Below are positions 57,236 through 64,000 of a stretch of 64,000 bases of DNA, piece after piece. The DNA is from Fistularia commersonii. Taxonomy: Eukaryota; Chordata; Actinopteri; Syngnathiformes; Fistulariidae. How positions within the stretch are numbered: the stretch's first letter is position 1; each line of letters opens with the position of its first letter. Where the stretch lies: assembly GCA_037954325.1 (NCBI GenBank), contig JBBMNZ010000015.1, positions 16,149,001 through 16,213,000 on the forward strand. The letters are read 5' to 3'. The notes beneath the pieces are model-generated. The model saw only the letters and a program-made list of their open reading frames with translations. It did not search any database and had not been told where the DNA came from. The position numbers and the translations under genes were made by a program.

Positions 57236-58799
57236 TACCTCAGTCTACTTCAGAGCATTTTTGCATATGTGTGATCGCAATGCATTTTCAGGACTACGAT
57301 TCGGTCAATCCGCACATGCATGCGTTTATGTCGCACATTTTATGGTGGAGGGGAAAAAAAAGTTCATCATATCTTGACATTTCACCACAGTGGCATAAGA
57401 CCTAGAATTGCCTTATCTGCCCCGTTCAAATTATTCAGCACTAATATAAATAAAGGCGTTGCAGTTGTTTCTCCAAATGCTCCAGCTGGCGGCCCAGATT
57501 CACATTTACAACCCCACAACAAAATAAGGGCCGGGCCCTGCTTCCTCGGATTTAATCACAGGAATAACCCGCGCTCACCTCTCATAATTGAGCAATCCTC
57601 CCGCATTAGCCTCACCCTTGTTGCCGGGGCAACTCGGCAACCTTGGACGATGAAATAAAAGCGGTGTGACCACCTCTCGGAGCACAGGTCAGTCCATATT
57701 TTTTAACGTCGGGGCCGGCGGGAGGGGAGGCGGGGGAGGCCTCACCGGGGAATTCACGTCAAGCTGAGCCCAGTCTGTTTGTCTGCTTTCAGACCCACAC
57801 CTCTTCACACATGACGGCACAGGAGCAGAAGATTTTCACAGGGCGACCGGAGGGGCGGAGGGGGGGGGGGGGCTTTGCTTTGCTTGTGTGTGGGTTTGGA
57901 AAATCAGCTTATTGTTGCAAACGCTCCAGCTGCGTGTTTAAAACGGCCACGTTTCGCACACGTGGATCGTGCCAGCCTGTAACCGAAGGGGGTCAAAGGG
58001 GGGAGGGGGGTGCGTTGAAAGGCAAACTCAAGGCCAGCGAGTTCGCTCACGCCGATATACGGCGGAATTGAAAGGTTTAAGAGGAAACCTGCGATGTTCT
58101 GCGTTTAACACGAGCGCCGGTTTGACAGCGGAAGGTCGTTCAACAAGTTAATGTTCTCGCGGTTGAGATTTCTCAACGTTTCCTTGATTTATTGTCAAAT
58201 TTTGCAGGTGATATTTATCAGCAGATGCTCCGTGGACGTTACATGTTCTACCTTAAGGCCAAATATTTGGCAGCGTCATGTGGAAACCTGGAAGCCTCCC
58301 GGTGTAAACCTTTGATATTGGATTTTCTTTTTTCTTTTTCAGAGATATCTTGCGTCCAGCATTGCGATCTTGCCCAGACATCACCAAACTCCCTTTTCTT
58401 TCATTCTCTTCTTCACACAACCACTTTATTTCACTGATAAGTGCGTGTTTTATTCAACCCAGTTAATTTCCATGTTTCCATGTACTGTTCGGAGAATATA
58501 ATTTGATATTGAATACAATTTATTTTGATGTAATGCTTTTCAAACTGACATTTTTTCGGACAATCGCTAAATCATTCTCAAGGAGTATGACTTATAAATA
58601 TAGATAACGGATTAATTCATAATTATGTCATTTGCATCAAAGTTGTCATGTGTGAATTGTTTCCACACGGAGCGCGTAAAGTAGCGTTTGCACCTGCGCT
58701 TAAAGCTGCGATCGTCAAGTTACAAAAATAAACACGGAGAGCGAGCGGATGTTGAGTGATTTATACTTTCAAGATAAAAGCACAGTTGAATCGAAGGCT
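57236..58799. other. Gene-free upstream region
   Basis: Repeat-poor. G-runs at 57858-57871 and 58000-58010. Frames at 57320-57658 and 57811-58071 (plus) lack domains. Probably upstream sequence of the gene beginning near 59.2 kb. Confidence 0.4.
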
Positions 58800-58876
58800 T
58801 GTTTTTGAACGTGTTGTGTTTTATTTTGAAAGTCACAACCGGAACATGTCAATTGCACAAAGATAAATTGACCCTC

Positions 58877-58917
<41 letters not shown>

Positions 58918-59216
58918 CGTGGAAAGGACGCGGCGTGACAAGTTGCCGAGTTGTGCTCGTCGTGGATTCGACAAGATTCGACTCGCCGATGCCGCGGAGC
59001 GAAAACGGCAAAACGCACAAGAGCCTCGGTGGCGCCGGTCCGCTTCCCACCTGCTTACCGCCATCCCGCCGTGAAGTCAGCCGGGGTCCGGGCTGCGGGG
59101 TCGGGCGGCTCCTCCTCACCTGAAGCGTCCGTCCCTCCCGGCGAGGAGACCCGGCGACAAGTTCAGAGATCCGGAGAGGTTTTCCTGAAGTCTGCGCGGA
59201 GGACATTGAACGCACC
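58800..59216 (+). promoter_or_regulatory. Probable promoter and 5' UTR of the signal-peptide gene
   Basis: A (CT)n tract at 58877-58918 is followed by CpG-rich sequence (58925-59170) up to the ATG. An ETS-type core CACAACCGGAACATG lies at 58834. If the gene is esam, ETS control would fit an endothelial gene, but a single core site is weak evidence. Confidence 0.35.
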
Positions 59217-59289
59217 ATGGATGTTTGCCGGCCCTCTGCTCCCAGGAAACTTCCTCTGCTGTTCCTCACCTTCCTCTGGGGGCTCTCAG
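59217..59289 (+). CDS. Signal-peptide first exon; candidate esam (rest outside window)
   Basis: ATG in good context (CGCACCATGG) opens 24 codons, MDVCRPSAPRKLPLLFLTF then LWGLS, ending at CTCTCAG followed by the donor GTCAGG, phase 1. This has a basic n-region (Arg10, Lys11), a hydrophobic Leu/Phe core and a small-residue end, i.e. a secretory signal peptide. A signal exon ending in phase 1 is typical of immunoglobulin-superfamily membrane proteins. Upstream DNA is CpG-rich. It follows msantd2 in the same direction; in tetrapods ESAM, an endothelial tight-junction adhesion molecule, lies next to MSANTD2 that way. The next exon is not found in the remaining 4.7 kb, so identity rests on synteny and exon form. 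Confidence 0.5.
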
Positions 59290-60685
59290 GTCAGGCATCC
59301 ACTCCTGCACACACACACACACACATGCATGCATTTTCCTGCAGAATCCACCTTTTTCTTTATTCTACATTTAAAAAAAAAATCATGCACGTATCTAAAA
59401 TAACCTCCCCGGTCTGTATTTGCAACCGGGTTTCCACCCTGCAACTCTCAGCATCTCTGAGAAGTCAAAGTTCACGCCTGCATTTTATATCGGCGTAAAA
59501 GATGCAAGAAAACGCGTTCATAAGTGTGCGTTGAGGACGAGGGCGCGGATTTAAAGCCGAAACACCTGTTTGTTTCATGCAGGATTGGAAACAAGTGTGT
59601 TACACATGATTATGTCTTCCAGGGAAGAATAATCCCTTTACAGCCGCTGCAACATTGGCTCAGACGTCACTCTCTCTAGCAATGTATTAAACTCCTACTT
59701 ACCCTGATAGATGTTACAGTAGCACCACACACACACACACAACCACACACACAGAGCTGTAGAAATTGGGGCAGCTGTTTTCTTAACACACTTCTCAAGT
59801 GTGTTTAGAAATGTGCTCCAGATGATGAACTTTAGGAGGACACGCACTGAAAGGACACTTTCAGTCTCAACGGGGAAAAAAGTTTATGCTTTTTTTTTTT
59901 ATTTCCGGGTTTCGTTTCTTCTCGTTTTCTCTCCGTTCGAAGACCAGACACATAAAATCGCACGGTCCTTTTAAAAGCCACGCCGCATTTGTGATTCTTG
60001 TCCTTTTCATCCCTTTTGCTTTTTAAACTCCCAACATGTAATTTCTTTCCTCACGCTCATTTGAAACCTCTGGGTTGAATATGAGGAGATGTTTAGGTGC
60101 TCCAGGTGAGGTATGGAGCTTCTAAATCCCCCCGTCCTCCTCCCCGTGAGAAACAAAGCAAGCAGCAGTTACACTTTTAATCTCTTGAGTTTTCCTACCG
60201 AAGCGAGCATGCGTTTCTTTCTCCATTTTTTTTTTTTTTTTCCCTGCGCCGCTGTTGTTGCCAAAACAATCACAGGAGCTGACACAGGCTTTGCTGTGTG
60301 GACGGCCCTCACCTGGAGAACGCCGCCGTTTTACCGCCACGGCGCCGACGAGGCACCGCTCCACGCGAGATACTAGCCGACCTTGACCCGCCACGGGTCG
60401 TCCCCCCCCCCCCCCCGCGCAGGTGTGTCCAGTTGCCGCGGTCACGGGGCAGGGAGGAAACGCTCATGAATAGCCGCCCGGGGCAACAGGAAGCCTCCCC
60501 GAGTCCCAGCGGCGGTGCATTAGAGCAGGAAGTGAGCAGACGTCCTCCGGTAAACAAGATAAGACTTCTGAAGTCGGAGCGACATCTGAGGTCGCGGGGC
60601 GGCGAGGAGGTGACGGACGAAGCAGCGGGCGGGTGTTTGAAAGGAGAGCGCGGAGGGAAATTCAATCAGAGGAGTGACTTATAAT
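59290..60685 (+). other. Putative intron 1 of the signal-peptide gene, first part
   Basis: (CA)n at 59306-59325, a shorter CA run at 59727-59745, poly(T) 60224-60240 and poly(C) 60401-60415. GC-rich 60290-60640 is open in several frames without domains. Confidence 0.45.
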
Positions 60686-60845
60686 TATAATTTATCCTTT
60701 ATTAATCCCTCGTGGGGCAATTCGTTCTCTGCAATTAACCCGTCATGGATGAACCGTGAGCAGTAGACTGCCGTCCATCAGGGCCAGGGGAGCAGTTAGG
60801 GGGTTCAGTGTCTTGCTCAACAACACTTTGACCGTTAGGTGATGT
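60686..60845 (-). repeat. Dispersed teleost repeat (GGGGAGCAGTTAGGGGGTTC)
   Basis: TTTATTAATCCCTCGTGGGG, CATGGATGAACCGTGAGCAG, GGGGAGCAGTTAGGGGGTTC, AGTGTCTTGCTCAACAACAC. Same family as 22580-23090. Confidence 0.75.
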
Positions 60846-60881
60846 ATCTTGATGTGCGGTCAGTCGATTGAATATCTTTTG

Positions 60882-61340
60882 TTTTTCTCCTTTCGAGGAA
60901 CTCTGGTATTGTATGAGGAAGTTTGGAGTGGCAGAGAAGTATGTTAGACTGGTGCAGGACATGTATGCTCGCTGTGCGACAGTGGTGCAGTGTGCTGTAG
61001 GGGTAACAGAGAAGTTCAAGGTGGAGGTGGGACTCCATCAGGGATCAGCTCTGAACCTCTTCTTGTTTGCGGTGGTGATGGACAGGCTGACAGATGAGGT
61101 TAGACAGGAATCTCCATGGACCATGATGTTCGCAGATGGCATTGTGATCTGTAGGGAGAGCAGGGAACAGGTTGAGGAAAATCTTGAGAGGTGACGGTAT
61201 GCGCTGGAAAGGAGGGGAATGAAGGATAGTCGCGGCAAGACAGAGGATTTCTGTGTGAATGAGAGGAACCCGGGTAGAACGGTGAGGCTACAGGGAGCGG
61301 AGATCAAGAAGCTGGAGGATTTCAAGTCCTTATATGGTGA
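60882..61340 (+). mobile_element. RTE-type LINE, reverse transcriptase fragment (inactive)
   Basis: Encodes ELWYCMRKFGVAEKYVRLVQ DMYARCATVV, then VEVGLHQGSALNLFLFAVVM DRLTDEVRQESPWTMMFAD. The catalytic FADD motif reads FADG, and a TGA interrupts the frame 20 codons later (after EENLER). Text continues in frame past the stop (RYALERRGMKDSRGKTED). It is an internal fragment lacking both the endonuclease and the C terminus. Confidence 0.88.
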
Positions 61341-61384
61341 TGGTGAATATCGGTGATGGTGACAATCGGCTTAAATGACTGTTA

Positions 61385-61570
61385 TTTGGCAGCGAGAAGG
61401 TCCTCGGTTGGATTCCCGCAGGAGGGCTTCTCTGTGGGGAGTCTCCATGTTCTCCCCATGTCTGAGCAGGGGTTCCTCAGGGTTCTCCGGGTTCCTCCCA
61501 TGCAGGAGGTTCATTGGAGACCCTGAGCTTACCTGACCTGTGAACGTCAGGGTGAATGGTTGGCTTCCTC
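61385..61570 (+). repeat. Dispersed teleost repeat
   Basis: GGATTCCCGCAGGAGGGCTT, GTGGGGAGTCTCCATGTTCT CCCCATG, GGGTTCTCCGGGTTCCTCCC. Same family as 20425-20635. Confidence 0.75.
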
Positions 61571-61574
61571 CACA

Positions 61575-61695
61575 TGATGAGATGAGATGTATCTTAACGA
61601 TCACATGCTCGGGAAATTGTTTTGCAGCAGTAGCAAAACAGACAAGGACAAGCTAAACATACACGTTTTATAAAAAAAAAAAAAAAAAAAAACTC
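61575..61695 (-). mobile_element. LINE/SINE tail with poly(A)
   Basis: GATCACATGCTCGGGAAATT GTTTTGCAGCAGTAG and AGACAAGGACAAGC, then a poly(A) run 61670-61691. Same family as 6955-7018. Confidence 0.7.
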
Positions 61696-63012
61696 TAAAG
61701 TGTAAAAATACAAAGTATAATCCAAAAAAAAATCTGGAAAAAAAGTAAAAATCATCATATATTTTTGCCATCTTAAAATAATCACCCATGTCATTTTTTC
61801 AAGTTTTTCAGGAATCACAAAAAACTGAGCCATAAGGAGTTTATTTAGGAAAAAAAAAAAAAAAAAACAATTTTGTCAAAAAACCTTAAGAAAGTGATGA
61901 TGTGTCACTTGCGACTCCAGTGACGGCAGGGACGAGTGCAGGATAAGCACAGCTGATACAGAATAAATCCTTCTTATCTGTGCGGGTGTGTTATATTCCC
62001 GCTCTCTGTCTCCATTTTTTTTGCTAAATGTTTATTTAATTGGTTAATGCAACATGTTTGGCCCTCTAATGCGGGCAGGTGGAAAATGTCGACCGGTTAA
62101 ACGTTTTAAACGCCGAGCCGAACAAATTGTCCAGACCCCGATCCGGAGGACTTTTCCTCCTTCCAAGATGTATCGGATCGGTTTTATTTTGACGAGCTGT
62201 CATCGTACGAGCGAACGCTTCTTCTCGGGATGAGAAACACCCGCGGTACCTCGCCGTATCACCCGGCTCGATTCGACGGCACCGCCAGCGCCGTAAATCA
62301 AACACCTCCCTCTTAACAGATGCCATAAAAAGCAAACATTATAATCCTCATGAAGGGAGAATTTATCGCCGGACGGTTGACTTGATCTAAGTGCCCCTAA
62401 TAAATTCCCCACCCAGTGTATTGATCACCATTATTCAAACGTTACTTGTCGCCTTCATGGTATTGCATATGTCGGAAAAAATGGCGGAAAGACGAGGCAC
62501 GTCGGACAACGCCCGCGCGAACGCGCACGTCGGCCCGAACGTCCCGCGACGGCCGCTGTAAACACTGCAAACGGAGGATTTACGGCGAGGCCTATCAGGA
62601 GCTAATAACGAAGTCAGATGATCCGACGGTCTCAGGAACGGCCTTTGCTGGATTTGTTCTGGAGACGCGTCCACCAGAATAGCACATCTCTGCGCACGAG
62701 CAGGAGTTCACGCCAGGAACCGGCTGATAGGTTTACGTCGCCGCCTGAGACGCAGATAATTGGCTTCGGCTCACGTCGACTCGATATATCCACCCGAAAT
62801 GGGGACCGTCTTCGTGGGTGACGAGCCAGACTCGATATCGATTTAGCAACTGGGTCGATTTTCATCCGTCGTCCAATCGGATCGCAGCAAACGCATCCTG
62901 GAGGTGAATTGACTTGACGCCTGAATGAAGAGAGCTGCGTTTAAGCCCACCCGACATCAGAATACTCACTCCTGCTGCATCTAAAGACAAGTTTTTCGAG
63001 ATTTTAGATTAA
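61696..63012. other. Gene-free block with CpG-rich core 62080-62860
   Basis: AT-rich to 62040, then about 780 bp unusually dense in CG dinucleotides (for example CCCGCGCGAACGCGCACGTC at 62510). Open frames on both strands have no recognised domain. It may be a CpG island in the intron of the signal-peptide gene. Confidence 0.45.
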
Positions 63013-63560
63013 ATAATATAAACTTTATTGATTCCCACAGGGGAAATTCTCTTGTCTCAGCGTTGTAGTGTCAATAAATATGAATAGAAATACAAATAGA
63101 AGATAGCAAAAGACATCCACGAATAAATATATTTTATTTATGTATAATAAATAAAATATATTTATTTTATTTATTTTATATATATTTTAAATCTATTTTA
63201 TTATTTTATCATAATATATAATAAAGACAATTTATATGTTTTTACTTGAAACTCTGGCACAACATTTTATTTATTTTATATGTATTTTAAATATATTTTA
63301 AATATACTTTATTTTATTATTTTATCATAATATATAATAAAGACAATTTATATGTTTTTACTTGAAACTCTGGCACAACAATTTCCTTCGGGATAAATAA
63401 AGTTGTTCTCATCTCATCTCATCTCAAATAGACAACAGAGAGAACAACAACATCAATGGGGGGAAAAAAACATGAACAACCAAACAGGGATAGGAACATA
63501 AACAGAGTGGCAATAGAAATTATAAAAACGAAAAGAAATAAGCAAGATACAAATGGGCAA
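63013..63560 (-). mobile_element. LINE tails with a local tandem duplication
   Basis: Left: ACTTTATTGATTCCCACAGG GGAAATTC (minus-strand L2-like tail). Then AT-rich sequence in which TATAATAAAGACAATTTATA TGTTTTTACTTGAAACTC occurs twice (63210 and 63330). Then a plus-strand tail CTCTGGCACAACAATTTCCT TCGGGATAAATAAAGTTG with (ATCTC)n at 63410-63425, then a module matching the complement of 14030-14170. Confidence 0.75.
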
Positions 63561-64000
63561 CGTGTGAATGGGGGATGAAGTGCGGTTGTGGGAGCTCAGA
63601 TTCACCTCCTGTTGTGCCGTCCAGACTGCTGTTATACAAAAAGACTGCGAGTCTCTCACAGGGTCACTATTTACAAAACAAAACTAGATTCTTTGCTATT
63701 TTTTCCCCACCATGTCATGTTTTCAGCGGGTATTTGCAGAGGCTCTGCTATTTCAGTCCATTGTTTTTCTTTCCCCGCTCGGTCGTGATACGTCGGAAAG
63801 TTGACGTGGTCCAAGCGGAGCTGTTCCGCCCACGGCTCCACCATTTGCTCCTCTTTCTGGACGCTCCACGCCGATTCGGGACGTCCTTCGCCGTTCACGT
63901 TCAATCCGCAACCCAAAGAAACACCGTCTCAGCAGCCAACACCGAAAGACTCTCGATAATATCAAACGTTTGTTATTGTCGCAAGTCCGAGACTGGGAAA
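63561..64000. other. Non-coding end of window
   Basis: Short open frames on both strands without recognised domains. I looked here for the second exon of the signal-peptide gene (an Ig-like domain start after AG) and did not find one. Confidence 0.4.

Noticed and set aside
58192..58437. 81-residue plus-strand frame upstream of the signal-peptide exon
   Set aside because: No domain, T-rich end, no splice link to 59217.

Overview
The window is nuclear DNA from a vertebrate, very probably a teleost fish. The evidence is spliced genes with GT-AG introns, dense dinucleotide and hexanucleotide microsatellites, Tc1-like, hAT-like and RTE-type mobile elements, and many copies of the fish LINE/SINE tail that ends in AATTTCCCC...GGGGATCAATAAAG. 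I cannot name the species.

Positions 1-37,000 hold no gene I can support. This stretch alternates mobile-element debris with repeat-poor blocks (about 2.1-4.9, 5.6-6.4, 9.3-10.1, 11.5-12.3, 14.5-15.8, 17.3-18.5, 21.4-22.4, 23.1-25.8, 26.1-27.1, 30.1-32.4 and 33.6-34.5 kb). Those blocks are moderately GC-rich, contain many TAATTA cores and carry no convincing exons. They look like candidate conserved non-coding DNA.

The gene-bearing part starts at 37.6 kb. On the minus strand, 42753 to 37645 is a nine-exon gene for a HIPK-family protein kinase-like protein. All nine exons join in frame with canonical splice sites and give 1146 residues. The catalytic domain departs from HIPKs at the HRD motif (HGD), the DFG motif (DFS) and the activation-loop tyrosine (Val). 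Its C-terminal half is one giant exon made of about 21 degenerate copies of a ~27-residue basic, Ser/Pro/His/Cys-rich unit that I do not recognise from any named domain. This is the most interesting object in the window.

About 3 kb away and divergently oriented, 45709-50296 (+) is msantd2: four exons, 559 residues, complete. The intergenic space holds a gypsy reverse transcriptase scrap and a ~400-bp sequence repeated in tandem three times that runs up to the msantd2 start. Downstream and in the same direction, 59217-59289 (+) is a signal-peptide exon ending in a phase-1 donor. In tetrapods ESAM lies next downstream of MSANTD2 in the same orientation, so this is a candidate esam first exon with the rest outside the window.

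The mobile elements show several layers of nesting: a Tc1-like element split by an RTE fragment and a LINE tail, a MITE inserted at the same point of two copies of another element, a hAT-like element with a perfect 8-bp duplication, and a hAT fragment with a BED-finger-like ORF inside msantd2 intron 3. No CRISPR, tRNA, rRNA or operon-like structure was seen.
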